Part shown: positions 1-11,714 of the stretch, piece after piece | Layout: every line of letters starts with the position of its first letter | Numbering within the stretch: the first letter of the stretch is position 1 | Source of the DNA: Balamuthia mandrillaris | Taxonomy: Eukaryota; Discosea; Longamoebia; Balamuthiidae | Direction of reading: 5' to 3' | Length of the DNA stretch: 64,000 nt | Assembly: GCA_031835245.1 (NCBI GenBank) | Contig: JAVKOQ010000047.1 | Location: forward strand, 190,001 to 254,000 | The notes under the pieces: model-generated | Database searches by the model: none | What the model saw: the letters and a program-made list of their open reading frames with translations, nothing else | What the model was told of the DNA's origin: nothing | Position numbers and translations under genes: made by a program

Positions 1-78
1 TATTATTTCCAATTATGTGAATCAGGAAAAGATTCCGTTCAATGTTTCATTATAGCTTTCATAGCTGGAAAAGACTTT

Positions 79-769
79 ATGGCGATGGACGGCAATTCTC
101 ATGCGTCCAAAGCCGTAGCTTACGCCAAAGAACGATTGGACGTAATGGCTCAAAGCCGTCAACAACGTTCTATTTCTCGCGAGGATTCCTCTTCTTTGAT
201 GAGAAAGAAATCTGTAGGTGAACCTTCTCCAACCGGAGCAGAAGAGCTTTACGACTCTCCTCAAAGTACAACGAGGAGGTCTTCATCTGCATCAAAATAC
301 AAGCGTTCCAAAGAAGCGGAATCAGAGAATGCGTCACCCTGTCAACAGCAACAACAAAACTTCGCCGATGCTGAAGTGGTTCTATTTGAAAAGTTGGGGA
401 GTGGAGGGAGCGGAGCAGTTGTCTACAGATGTTCGGCGAATGGCTTTACCTGTGCAGTTAAAATATTGGATGTGGAGGAGAGCACGAAAGAAATGCTGGA
501 TGGCTTCTTGAGAGAGATTCACTTGTTGGAGAGCCTTCGACATCATTCGGTGGTTCGTTGTCTCGGTCATGATGTTACCCTCTCAAAGATTCGTCTCTTC
601 ATGGAGTTTTATCAATGGAACTTGGCAAAGATCATCAAGAAACAGAGAGAGAAAAGGATATTCTTCTCCATGAAAGAGGTTTTGCGATTGAGCAAACTTA
701 TCGTGAGCGGCCTGAACTATCTCCACTCTCAAAATCCAGCCATCATCCATCGGGACTTGAAGGTTAGTG

Positions 770-804
<35 letters not shown>

Positions 805-1314
805 TCTCTCTCTCTCTCGTCATCGTTCTCTTCCTCTAACAAATATAACGTAAAACCAAAGCCTGGAAACGTTTTAGTGGCATTAGATGAACAAGGACAG
901 ATTAAAGAAGCCAAGATAACAGACTTTGACGTGAGCATAGAGCTTACCTCCTCTCAAGAAGCTTGTACCATGGCCGGCACTCCGCACTACGCCGCTCCCG
1001 AGGTGCTCTCCCTGGAGCGCAAAGGTTACAACGTGAAAGCTGACATTTTCAGCTTTGGTATGCTCCTATTCGAGGTTCTATCCTTGCAACAGCCATTTTA
1101 TGACGTTGATGTAATGCTCGTTCCACATTTGGTGGAACAGGGCAAGCTCCCAACATTACCGGAAGAAGTTCAGCAGAGGGTGGAAAGGGAGAGGGCGTGC
1201 GCTGCTGTGGCGGAAGTGATGCAACAGTGCTTGGCGATGAATCCGACCGACCGACCGTCTTCGTCGATGTTGTTGAGCAAGCTTGCGCAGGTGGAAGCAG
1301 ACTTCTTTTCATAG
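79..1314 (+). CDS. Serine/threonine protein kinase with DFD in place of DFG
   Basis: Seen: an open frame of 411 codons from ATG at 79. It contains one intron at 763-861 (donor after HRDLK, acceptor before PGNV, filled with CT repeats) that is 99 bases long and has no in-frame stop, so the spliced protein is about 378 residues. The first ~95 residues are polar and Ser-rich. The kinase domain follows with a glycine loop (GSGGSGAV), the ATP-binding lysine (CAVKIL), the catalytic loop HRDLKPGNV, GTPHYAAPEV and DIFSFG. Oddity: the magnesium-binding motif reads TDFDVS, that is DFD rather than DFG. The fold is that of a cytosolic Ser/Thr or tyrosine-kinase-like kinase; substrate unknown. It converges on the RhoGEF gene 62 bases downstream. 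An upstream coding exon before the window cannot be excluded. Confidence 0.85.
763..861 (+). other. Frame-preserving intron with CT microsatellite
   Basis: GT at 763 follows the HRDLK codons and AG at 860-861 precedes PGNV. Joining them restores the standard HRDLKPxN catalytic loop. Length 99 bases (a multiple of three) with no stop, so an unspliced transcript would insert a Ser/Leu-rich stretch inside the active site. The CT array covers about 771-828. Confidence 0.85.
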
Positions 1315-1375
1315 TTTATTTGTTCATTTTGTTTTTTTTTTTCATGTAACACAACTGCAAACAATTGAGAGAAAA

Positions 1376-1843
1376 CTAAAGACCGTTTCTGGTGATGAAG
1401 TTGTTGTTGCTGCTTTGGGTGTTGGTGAAAGAGCGGGCTCTTCTGAGGGCTGGTTTGCTTGCTGGTGAGGGAACCATCGGTGGCGCTTGTTTCTTCGTAT
1501 TATGGCGATACAACGTTACTCTGGAACCTACAGAGAAACGTTTGAGCAAAAAACAAAACAAACAAACTAAAAAAAGATGTACCTCTAGCTCTTGGAGAGA
1601 AGGCCTCAGAAGTGGGTTCAGTTTCACCGCTGTCGCTATCGCTACCACTGTCTGAGTCGTCAAGATCCAATCGTTCCATTGTCAGCAGCTGAGTCATCCA
1701 TCGCGCTTTCTCCTCGGAAGAGGCAAAACGAAGCGTGATAATGTCTTTCTTGTAGATGATTTCAACTGCATTCGAAACTTTCTTCTCAGCTGTTTATTGT
1801 TGAAACGAGAAAAACGAGAAAAAGTTAGCAAATAAAAAAGGCA

Positions 1844-1893
<50 letters not shown>

Positions 1894-4772
1894 AGCAAAC
1901 CATTGTCTGCAACATCGTTTACGAGAGACATAGCAAAAGGGACCATGGCAAGCACGTTCACCTTTTCCTTGTTCTTTTTACCTTTGGAGTGCTTTCCAAC
2001 CTTTTTCTCCTCGCTTTGCGCTTGTGCAGAAGCACTGGATTCGCATAGTATCAGAAGATCGGAGAACAGATAGTAACGCATTGTTTGGAATTCGCAGACG
2101 CCCGTCCCGCTCTTGATGGCTTGCTCTATGAACCCTTCTTCGATGAATCTTCTTCCTGGTACCATTAACTGTACTCCAAATTTCTATGTGAAACGTTCGT
2201 CGTTAGAACAAAACCATAACATAAGAAACAATAAAAGTGCAACAATGAAAATGATGAAACATGTGGCACCTCTGTCCCTTGTAAAATGTTTAATAGCTCA
2301 GCAACTTTCTCAAGGTCTTCCTCGTTTTGTTTCTGGGTATTTACGGACGTAACAACGTTCTGAATCTTTTGATAGGCCGATTCCAGGGCGCTATAGTCAG
2401 CATGTGCTTTATCCGTATGTCTCAACAGTTCCTTTTGTTTCATTTAATATTGTCAATATTTATACAAGAGACAAGAAGAAGAAGAAGAAGAAGAAGAAGA
2501 AGAAGAAGAACAAGAACAAGAACAAGAACAAGAACAAGAACAAGAACAAGAACAAGAACAAGAACAAGAACAAGAACAAGAACAAGAACAAGAACAAGAA
2601 CAAGAACAAGAACAAGAACAAGAACAAGAAACCTACCCTTAACAGCAGAGGATATTTACAGAGCCGCTGTACTGGTTTGATCAGAAAATCTGTGAGTTGA
2701 AGGTAGCATAGTTCTGGCTCATGGTGGCGGCTCTGTGACAAAAGAAAACGTGGATAACATAGTTAATAATTGCATCAAAATAAAAACCGAACACATAGTG
2801 GGGATGCTTACTTCGAGAAATGCTTTAAATTCTTTGTTCTTTTTTTCACATGCGAGAAGAGTTTCCCTCTGCATCTTTTGGTTGGAGCAATATTGGCTAT
2901 ACATCTTTAGATAATCCGACTGTTTTTTAAACAATGAAAGAAAGAGGTGAGACAAATGAAGGAGAATGGACCACAAGAAAAGATGATGTACCAGATTGAG
3001 AAAGGGCTGCCCCAAATCGTCTCCTTTCGACTCTTTGGCTTTTGCCAAGAGGTCATCGTACAGAGCAAGGTTGATCTTCACTATCATCGTCACGTTAGAG
3101 AAGATAACTTTGATCTCCTCCGAAGAAAGAATTTTGTTGCTCTCCAAGGGCTCCATAAAGTAATGAATGAGGTTCTGAAGGTCTTTGATGTAGTCTCTTT
3201 CGGTGTTGATGATTTCGTTGATGATCTTGTGTCGATGTCTTTGAGTGTCTGGAAGACTTGGGTCTTCTGAGAGGATCTCTTTTTCTTGTTTGGCTAGTTC
3301 TTCTTTTCGTTTGCGGTGAATATCGACAAGCGGATTTGCTTTGGCTTCGATGGTAAATTCTTCTTGACTTCCTCCTTTTTCTTTGTTCTGTATTATTTGT
3401 TGTTTAGTCAACAAATACTCATTCATGAAGAAGAAGAAGAAGAAGAAGAAGAAGAAGAAGAACAAGAACAAGAACAAGAACAAGAACAAGAACAAGAACA
3501 AGAACAAGAACAAGAACAAGAACAACAACAAGAACAAGAACAACAACAAGAACAACAACAAGAACAAGAAAATACTAGAAGAAGCAGAAAAGTACAGACC
3601 TTAAATACTTTGAAGGAAGATACATTTTTGAAAGATGACCATCGAGAAAGATTGTCCGTTTTGCTAGACTTTTTACCAGCAGGGATCATTATAGTACTTC
3701 CTCCTCCTCCATCTGAAAAAGCAGACGAAGATGACGAAGATACAACGACAGGAATAGAACTGGCCGATGCAGTTGCACTCAATCCATCAGAGCCTGCTGC
3801 TCCACTCCTTGGTGACACCCTTGGTGATAAACCATTGGTAGGAATTGGGAGTGGAGGTGGAATGACGGTTGGAACCTTGCCACGTCGTTCTGTGATACGA
3901 TCCGAAACGGCTGTTGGTGGTTTGAAGCTGTTCTCTTCTCTGTTGTTTGTGCATTATGCTTTGTTAAGTCCTGGTCAAAAAGAAGAGAAAGAGAAGAAAA
4001 AGAAAAAGAAAAAGAAAACAACAAAAAAAGAGGAACAATAAAACAAAAAGGAAAAAAGAGACAAAGAGACAAACCCAGGAGGAGGGTCGCTTCCTCTTTG
4101 TTGTACCAGCTGATCTTCAGAATGCTCAAAAGTGCAACTTCGTTTTCTCGCTTTACGATCAGCGGTCGAAGCGGTCTCTCCTCCTTTTTCTTCTTTCCCA
4201 TTTTCTTTGCCCGCAAGTTTTGACAGTAACGAGTCGGAAGAAGAGGAAGAGGTAGGGGGAGGGTTTCGTAGAAGAAGAGCGCTGCCTCCTTTTCTTCCGA
4301 AACTATAACTTTTGAGGTTGGATATAGTACTTCCTTTCCTTTTCGGTTTCTTTTCTTTCTTCTCTTTCTTCTCTTTTATAATGACACCACTTCCCCCTCT
4401 CGAAGAGGACGACTCCCTGTCCTCTGCTTCTCCTTTTTCTTTTTTCTGTTTGTCTTTCTTTTCTTTTGGCTCTGCTTCTTTGGTTTGTTCTTCGTTTTCG
4501 TCTGAAGAGGAGGAAGACTCCTCTTCAGAGTCGGAAGAAGAGGAGTGGAGAAGATCAACCGAACGGAGGCTCTTCATCGACTGAACGGCCGCCTTCTTGC
4601 CTTGCCTTACGGCGGCGGAGCCTTCTTCCTCAGCTGCTTCTGTAACGCTACTCCCCTTCTTCTTGACCTTCTTCTTTTTGGATATACTTTTTCTTCTCTC
4701 TCGCTTCTCCCCTCCGCCTTCTCCTCCAACTCCTACCACCTCTCGTGCCTCAAGCTCTGCTTTCTCTTCCAT
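1376..4772 (-). CDS. DH-PH RhoGEF
   Basis: Likely guanine-nucleotide exchange factor for Rho-family GTPases. Exons read on the minus strand: 4772-4076, 3927-3600, 3387-2992, 2919-2812, 2732-2637, 2431-2270, 2168-1901, 1789-1583, 1527-1376. The N-terminal third is Lys/Glu/Ser-rich and disordered. The DH domain starts near INEIINTERDYIKDLQ, continues through FLIKPVQRLCKYPLLLRELL (split by an intron after LLLR) and ends near VAELLNIL. A PH domain follows (YYLFSDLLILCESS ... ITLRFASSEEKARWM). The tail is acidic then basic. Start: ATG at 4772 is the first ATG of the frame; the longer frame upstream begins at a GTG. Two introns carry long AAG/AAGAAC arrays. It converges with the kinase gene and diverges from the PLD gene. 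Confidence 0.85.
2471..2632 (-). repeat. Composite (AAG)n-(AAGAAC)n array in RhoGEF intron
   Basis: An AAG trinucleotide tract of about 40 bases passes into about 20 copies of AAGAAC on the plus strand, so the sense strand of the host gene is CTT/GTTCTT pyrimidine-rich. It fills the intron between the exons encoding KYPLLLR and ELLRHTDK. Confidence 0.95.
3426..3570 (-). repeat. Second AAG/AAGAAC composite array in the same gene
   Basis: Same composite architecture as the array at 2471-2632: AAG units followed by AAGAAC, here degenerating into AACAAC. It lies in the intron upstream of the DH-domain exon. Confidence 0.95.
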
Positions 4773-5154
4773 CCTTCCCTGGTCCTGTTGCCAAACAAGA
4801 ATGTGCACGGAGATGAAGTATTCGTGATAAGGACGATCGCAAGAAACATAGCGTTACAGTAACGCACAATTAATCTATATTGATGAATTAATATATAATA
4901 ATAATATCGGGACGACTCCTCAAGTTTCATTCATGAATTAACAAAAATCGATTATCATTGAAATGTTTCAGATATATTTGAAGACCCCTCGTAATTCGTG
5001 GAAATCATTCGGCGAATTCCTGTTTTGTGTCGACACAAGGCAACGAAATGCACCCAATACCTCCACGAGGAAAAAGTCTCTGTTTTTGTTGTTTTGGTTT
5101 TGTGCCTCTGGGCTAGCACACACCGGGCACAAGAGACGGACCGCCTGGCAGAAA
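4773..5154. promoter_or_regulatory. Divergent promoter region of RhoGEF (-) and PLD (+)
   Basis: Gap of 382 bases between two divergent starts. It is AT-rich around 4870-4950 with several TATA-like runs. A perfect 14-base palindrome TTGTGTCGACACAA lies at 5025-5038, about 117 bases before the PLD ATG. No gene recognised; promoter role is inferred from position only. Confidence 0.45.
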
Positions 5155-6986
5155 ATGGGCAACATATTGCACCACGGAGAGGAAGATCCACAAGGTATGT
5201 TTTGCGTTTACTTTGCTGTCTCTGTCAATTTTCATTTTCATGACATGATTGACCGATTTGCTATAATGCCTGTTTGTAATCTTCTTTGTGTTGTTGAAAA
5301 AAAACAACAGGAGAGGAGGTACCTCCCCCATTTGACAAGAGGGGTGTACGTTTGGAATTCGCAGAGTACGGTGACCTTGAAAGACAGGCCAATACTGCTG
5401 ACGTTACCGCCCCGCTTGCTGCCATTTTACGATGTCAGCGTTCTTCCGGTACCACTTTTTTTTTTTTTTTGCTTTCTCTTTTATTCGTCTTCCTTCTCCC
5501 TTCTTTCTTATTGTTTTTCTCTATTCAGGCTCCAGGCATTTTTACTTCAAGTTGAAACAAGGAAGCAAGAATTCGTTACCCGGCTTCAAGGATCCATATA
5601 GAGGTCATCGCAAGAAGCTAAGGATGGTCTTCTCTGTTGACGGACGTTCTCAAACTTTTGTCATCGACGAATACAGCGCCTTCGGCGTTGCTTCTGGTTT
5701 CCATCTTTGCCCTGTTTTGCTTTCTTTTTCCTCCGTTTCTCTCTTTCTTCTGACTAAAACTATCTTGATAGAGTTTTATTTGCCAAAGACAAAAGCAAAG
5801 ATTCTTGAAAAGCAAACTTACTGTAACTATCTTCAAATTCTTTTTACTTCTCTTTATGTTTTGTTGCGCTTCTCCTTTCTTCATTTTCTGTTTTCTGTTT
5901 TCTTTCTCTTTGTGCTTTGTTCTTTTTCTGTTTCTTTTTCTTCTTTTCTTTCGAACCAACACTGTTTCTGCTTCGTTTTATGTCTCCGTATCATTTAAGG
6001 GCAAGAGGAAGAATTACAGCTTTTGTATGAAGCCTTTAGAGCCATATCTTGGCCAGAACATCGTTTCAAGAGAAAACAGTTCCACAAGCTTTTGCCTGTG
6101 TTTGATGAGTCGCCCGACCTAACCAAATCTCTCTTCACCGCTTTGAGCGATGATGCCGATGCTCAAAGCCTTAGCTTTGAACGATTCGCTTGGGGCCTCT
6201 CCACCATGATTCGTGGCTCTCCTGATGAACGAACAGAATGTATGTTTCTTCTTGTTATTGTTCTTCTTATTGTTCTTCTGTGCTTCTTGCTTGTTTCATT
6301 CTTCTTAACGTCATCAACAACAGTGAGTTACAAAATCATCGACTTGGACAAGAATGGATTCATAGAGCGGGACGAAATGAAGGAAGTCTGTTCGTTGCTG
6401 ACTACGTTGATGTCCTCGCTGGGCATCGAACAAGAGGGTGTCTCTGAGACGCAACACAACGTCGATCTTCTCTTCCAACGACAAGGAACGGACTCTAACG
6501 CGAACCTCGAAAATGATTATGCTATGCAATCGCTGAATGCTGCTATGAATGATGTCGATATTCAACATAAGAAACGAGACAAACAACAACACGAAGAGAA
6601 CGCGGAGCACCCACACCGAGAAGCGATAAAAGATAAGTTAAAAGAAGGGTTGCAAAAGTTCAAGGACAAGAAGGAGGAGTACATTTATGGAAAGGAGAAG
6701 GAGAAGGCCATAATTATGGACAGTAATGACTGGAGACCTCGAGATAGTCCTGACGATGACGAATTTGAGCCCGAAGAAAACGCCGAGTCCGAGTACGTTC
6801 CTCTCTCACTTTCTCACACTTTTTTATTAATACTTTACAAACAAATGTTTCCAGATTATTTATGGCGCGTCTCTCTGATGCTGAGTTTAAAGAGAGAGCC
6901 TTCCATGAGCCCGACCTCGTTAACTGTTTTGGCATGTTCGAGTTCTTCTTTAGAACTGTGCTTCAACCCATCGATGACATTGTTCG

Positions 6987-7035
<49 letters not shown>

Positions 7036-10000
7036 TGCTTCCTCTTCTCTTTTTTTAACCAACCACTTTATTAACTTCCTTTATTGCGGTTCAATGATCA
7101 GCTGGACAGTGGAACAGGAACGGAGCGTAGATTGCAAGGATGGCTGAGCAAAGACAAAGGACAATCTCCGTTCTACCAAACTTTGTCTCTGCTAACGCTT
7201 GACAAACGGTGGTTCGTTGTGGAAAACGGTTGTTTGGCCTATTTTCGCTCCAACAAAGATGTGCGTATTTTTGCTCTCTCTTTCTCTCTCTCTTGCTAAA
7301 CTAACCTTGATATATTTTCTCGTTTTAGAAAGAGCCCATTCGAGTGGTAGATTTGACGGAAGGTCAGGTAATGGCAGGTCCCGACAAAGCTTCATGGTTT
7401 TATCTAAAGACACCGTGCTTTGCTCGTCATCTCTACGCCTCTTCACGTAAAGAAATGAAACTTTGGGTTCGCGTCCTCCGAAATAACTTTGCTCAAGGTT
7501 CTTCTTTGCTTCTTTTTCTTTCTTTTCTCCTTTCTGTTCAAATAGTATTTAACTTGAACTCACAATGAGAAAGGAGTTGGAAGTAACAGGTTCCGATCGT
7601 TCGCGCCAGTACGACATGGTATAGGGGCCAGATGGTTCGTCAATGGAGAGGAGTACTTTGCAGCGTTGGCGGATATGATTCCACGCGCTCGTAACACGAT
7701 ATACATTGCGGACTGGTACTTCTCTCCGGGATTGTACCTCATTCGTGCCGCTAACAACGGCGGCACTTTAAATCCTTATCATCGTTTGGACAATCTGTTG
7801 ACGATGTAAGTCATCTCCTCTCATTTGTTTTTTCTTCTTCTGTCTTTCTGGTTCGTGTCTTTGTCCATATAAAAATAACAATAAAAACAGGGCTGCGGAG
7901 AAGGGTGTCAAAGTCTATATAATGATATGGAATGCACCTCAATTTGCGGGCTTTGCCTTGGAAAGCAAGTACGTCACCGAATACATGAGCTCTCTCCACA
8001 AGAATATCAAGGCCATTCGTCATCCAACTTTCACTCCCATTACATGGTCCCATCACCAAAAGTTTGGTTCGTTTTTCACTTATCTTCCTCCACCTTCTTA
8101 TGAGAAGCACAGCATAGAACTGACAAACAAGCAAAACTTAAATAGTGGTGATAGATGAAGTCGTAGCATTTGTTGGAGGCATCGACCTCTGCTACAACCG
8201 CTACGAGAATAGCAAATATAACATCACGGACGAGGACTCCTCCTTCTTTCCTGGTCGCGACTACGGCAACCTGAACTACGCCGGTGAGGCCAACGGGAAG
8301 TCCTTCGATGCAGTTTTGGACAGAAAGTCGGTGCCACGAATGCCTTGGCATGATGTCCAGGTGCAAGTAGACGGAGCGGCGGCCAAGGATGTGGCCTGGA
8401 ACTTTATCCAACGATGGAACCATGCCATGCAAACCGGATCGGGTTCGCAGCTGTTCAAGCCGGTCTTTATCTTTCCTTCCTTCTATTCGTTCCATAGGAG
8501 ACAGTCTTCTTCGTCGACGTTGTCACTGTCCACTGGATCTCGTCTCTCGTTGCCTGTTACTACATCCCGTTCATCGTTATTAGCTTTCGCATCTTCTATT
8601 ACTTCTTCATCTTCCTCTTCGACTTCCTCTGCTTCCTCTGCTCCGACTTCATTCCGAAATTCTACTGCCATCTTGAAAGAGTTTGCCAAAGAGATAAACG
8701 AGCAGAGCTCGTTCTCCTATTTGCTTCCTGACTCGCAAACCAACTCCTTTTCCAATTGTACCTGTCAAGTGGTTAGGTTGGTACTTTTTAATTCTTTTGA
8801 CGGTTCAAGAACAGCCCTCCTCACTCAAAGGCCTTTTGCTTTCCATCATACATTTCAAAAGGTCAGTGTCGTCGTGGTCTGCAGGCAAAGTTGAAAGAGA
8901 GCAAAGTGTTTATAGAGCCTATCTCAGCGCGATAAAGAACGCCAAACATTTTATCTATATCGAGAATCAGTACTTCATATCTTCCATTTGTCGCATACGG
9001 CCAAAGAACCGGATCGCCCACGCTCTATTTGAAAGGTTCTTTCTTGTTCTTGTTCATGTTCTTGTTCTTCTTCTTGTTCTTCTTCTTGTTCTTCTTCTTG
9101 TTCTTCTTCTTGTTCTTCTTGTTCTTCTTCTTCTTCTTCTTCTTCTTCTTCTTCTTCTTCTTCTTCTGCTTACAAACTCTATTTTGGAAAGATTGTGTAA
9201 GGCCATCCGAGAGAAAGAAGCATTCAAGGTCATAGTGGTGTTGCCAGTGTATCCGGCTGGAGATCTACTTTCAGCCAGCACTCGCTATATCATCAAATAC
9301 GTTTACAAGACTGTGAGTAGGCAGGGCAACTCTCTGCTTGAAAAGCTTCAGGTAATATCTAACAAGCTGCTTACCCTCTATTCTCTAGTGTCTGTTCTCA
9401 CAAGAGGTTGATGTTGTGCGATGATTTTAGGCTGCGTTTCCAGACGTGAATATTTCTCACTATGTGTCGTTCCATTCGCTGCGTAACTATGGCGCATTGG
9501 CAGGCAAGGCCATCACGGAGCAGGTCTACATTCATGCCAAAGTAATGATCGTGGACGACCGCTTGGCTATCATTGGTTCCGCCAACATCAACGACAGAAG
9601 CATGGTATGACCGCTTCTTTTTTTCTTTTCTATTTCTTTTTCTGCTTTTTAAACCTTTTTCTTCTTTGCAGAGAGGAACAAGAGACTCTGAGATATGCGT
9701 CGTGGTGGAACAAGAAGAGAAAGACTTCATCCCCTCCACCATGGGCGGGCAACCCTTCATGGTCTCTCCCTTTGCCCATTCGCTCCGTAGACGCCTTTGG
9801 GAGGACTATTTAGGGGCACACAGCGACGCGGCTCTCTGCGAGATGATAGCCGATCCCGTAGCCGATGACGTCTACTTTGGGCAGTGGTTGCACGTGTCGC
9901 AGAAGAACACAGAGACTTATTTGATGATGTTTCGCTCATTGCCGGATGAGATCTACACGCTGTCAGGGCTGGAGGAGAGGAAGCAGTTGGAGGCGCAGTG

Positions 10001-10178
10001 CAGGAAGGAGATCACGGTGGAGAGCTTGGAGGAGTGGGACTTGCAGACATTGGCCAAGTTGAAGGACAACGTAAAGGGCTTCTTGGTGCAGTTTCCTCTG
10101 CACTTTTTGAAGGATGAGCAGATGTCTCCTACCATACTCAACAAGGAGTTCATGATACCGCGAAATGTTTTCCTTTGA
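5155..10178 (+). CDS. Phospholipase D with myristoylation signal, EF-hand and PH domain
   Basis: Predicted to hydrolyse phosphatidylcholine to phosphatidic acid at membranes. Start at ATG 5155 gives MGNILHHG, a plausible N-myristoylation signal. In order: an N-terminal region, an EF-hand-like segment (DLDKNGFIERDE, near 6350), a charged linker, a PH domain (LQGWLSKDKG ... MKLWVRVLRN, 7130-7495), and two HKD motifs. HKD1 is HHQKFVVIDEVVAFVGGIDL, split by an intron (8067-8145). HKD2 is HAKVMIVDDRLAIIGSAN near 9536-9590. IENQYFISS and the C-terminal IPRNVFL are also typical. About 15 exons; clear junctions include 5194/5311, 8066/8146 and 8776/8862. A Ser-rich insert of about 90 residues (8470-8740) separates the two HKD halves. 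An AATAAA lies just after the stop. Confidence 0.9.
9051..9169 (+). repeat. (TTCTTG)n-(TTC)n array in PLD intron
   Basis: GTTCTT units followed by a TTC tract fill the intron between the exons encoding AHALFE and LCKAIREKE. It is the reverse complement of the composite arrays in the neighbouring minus-strand RhoGEF, so the sense strand is again pyrimidine-rich. Confidence 0.95.
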
Positions 10179-10229
10179 GGCAAATAAATTCGAACAAATA
10201 CAATGAATGCAATGACGTGTTAAGAAGGG

Positions 10230-10480
10230 TTACTCTTGCCACAGTTTGTGTTGTGCAATGTAGTCTACTACTGGATCTGGAGTAAGGTACTTGAGTGACA
10301 TTCCTCGTTTCGCCAATTGCCTTGTGGTTGTCGTTAAAACTTTAGCTGGAGGAGAAAAGAAGATAATAAAACTTACCTCATTTTAGTGGAGCTGACATCA
10401 TTCACTATCCATTGTGGCACAAGGAAGATGTTGTGCTGTGGTAATACGCTTGTTAGTCTGAACCAACAAGTGAGAGAGCG

Positions 10481-10520
<40 letters not shown>

Positions 10521-11384
10521 TCACCTGATATTTAAACAAAATGTCATTGTTGAAAATGATTTCTTTGGCGTTACTTCCCGTCCTGTCCAGTGCCACTATT
10601 CCATACACTCCACATATCTTATGTTGCTGTTTTCCATTTCCCACAAAAAACGAACAAAAGTGTTTAGGAAGAAGTTCTCTGCTCAAAAAAAAGCAACTGA
10701 GACTACATACATGCTCTATGGCCCAAAGGTCTGGCACAGCAAAAGTGCCCAGCAAGTCAGCCCCACACAAGAGCTTGACTTCAAAGGGCGGCTCGCCTTG
10801 CGGGCGCCCCTCGTTGAGGACCTCGTGGAAATGGTCGAGCACCAGTTTTGTCGGCACAAACTCGCTGTGCCGACTCTCCCAGTCGTCCACCTGGAGCCAG
10901 TCGGAGCTCTCCACGGCTAGGCGGCACATGTTCATGCGGTGCTCCGCCGAGACGAGGCCTTTCTTCTTGTAGGCATCCGTCACGGGGGAGAGGATGCCGC
11001 CGACCACCTCGTAGCCTGACTCTAACGTGCTAAAGTAATCTCTGGCTGTCTCTATTTTTTTTTTTCAGTGGTTTGACGAAGAAGAAAGATAAGTCTGTTG
11101 GAAACCTTTGGGGAAGAGGAAAGATGAGAGAGAGATCAAGGAGAGATACCAAAGAGACGAAGGTGCATGAAAGTGATGGGCGAGAAAGAACCACACGCGA
11201 TCAACACCAACGGTTTGGCAGCCTCTGTTGAAGGTTACGGTAATGGCGAGAAGAAGAGAAAGAACCGCGCGTGGTGCTTTTAGTGTTAGTTCCTCTCTTC
11301 CGCCGGGTTTTTCAAACAAACAAGAAAAAATAACGCACGGTTCTTCCTCGGTAAGATCTTCTTGAAGAAATCTGAGTCGCTCAT
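10230..11384 (-). CDS. NMNAT: Nicotinamide/nicotinate mononucleotide adenylyltransferase
   Basis: Makes NAD+ or deamido-NAD from the mononucleotide and ATP. Exons: 11384-11339, 11224-11150, 11051-10711, 10617-10525, 10457-10377, 10345-10230. The first exons encode MSDSDFFKK and the nucleotide-binding signature LIACGSFSPITFMHLRLFE, which is rebuilt across splice junctions. Then come VVGGILSPVTDAYKKKGL, a segment matching WAIEH/ICGVYGIV, and NIFLVPQWIVNDVSSTKM. The final exon encodes RQLAKRGMSLKYLTPDPVVDYIAQH, a good match to the family C-terminus. Oddity: the canonical junction between the last two exons puts that last exon out of frame (see findings). Diverges from the C2-SH3 gene. Confidence 0.85.
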
Positions 11385-11714
11385 CTTCTCCTGCTGTTGT
11401 GCCTCCCTCTCTCCTCCTTTGTTTAATCTCTTATTTTATTTTTATTTTATTTATTTTTTTGCCAAAAGAAAATAAAAAATAAATAAAATTTTTGGACTTT
11501 TTTTTTCGCTGATAAAACGATAATTTCCATATGAAGATAACCATGACGACATGACGTTTCCATGTAAGGAGATACCGAATGCTTCACATTCCATACATTC
11601 TCTGGCATTACCTGAAAAACAAAAAATAAGAAAAAGAAAAAACGACAAATAAACAGAGAAAGAGAGCAAACGTTGCGGTCTTGAGCCTCAATCCGCCGGA
11701 AAAAGAAAGCTGGA
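11385..11714. promoter_or_regulatory. Divergent promoter region, NMNAT (-) and C2-SH3 (+)
   Basis: 330 bases between divergent starts. It holds a pyrimidine-rich stretch, then a poly-A/T-rich segment at about 11430-11510 and a purine-rich run before the plus-strand ATG. No coding region supported. Confidence 0.4.

Noticed and set aside
2460-3604. Poly Lys-Asn, Thr-Arg and Phe-Leu frames
   Set aside because: Translations of the AAG/AAGAAC intron arrays; real exons flank them on the minus strand.
8145-8894. Alternative C-terminus of PLD by reading through 8777-8861
   Set aside because: Splicing from 8776 to 8862 restores the conserved VVRSVSSWSAG segment; read-through ends in a non-homologous tail.
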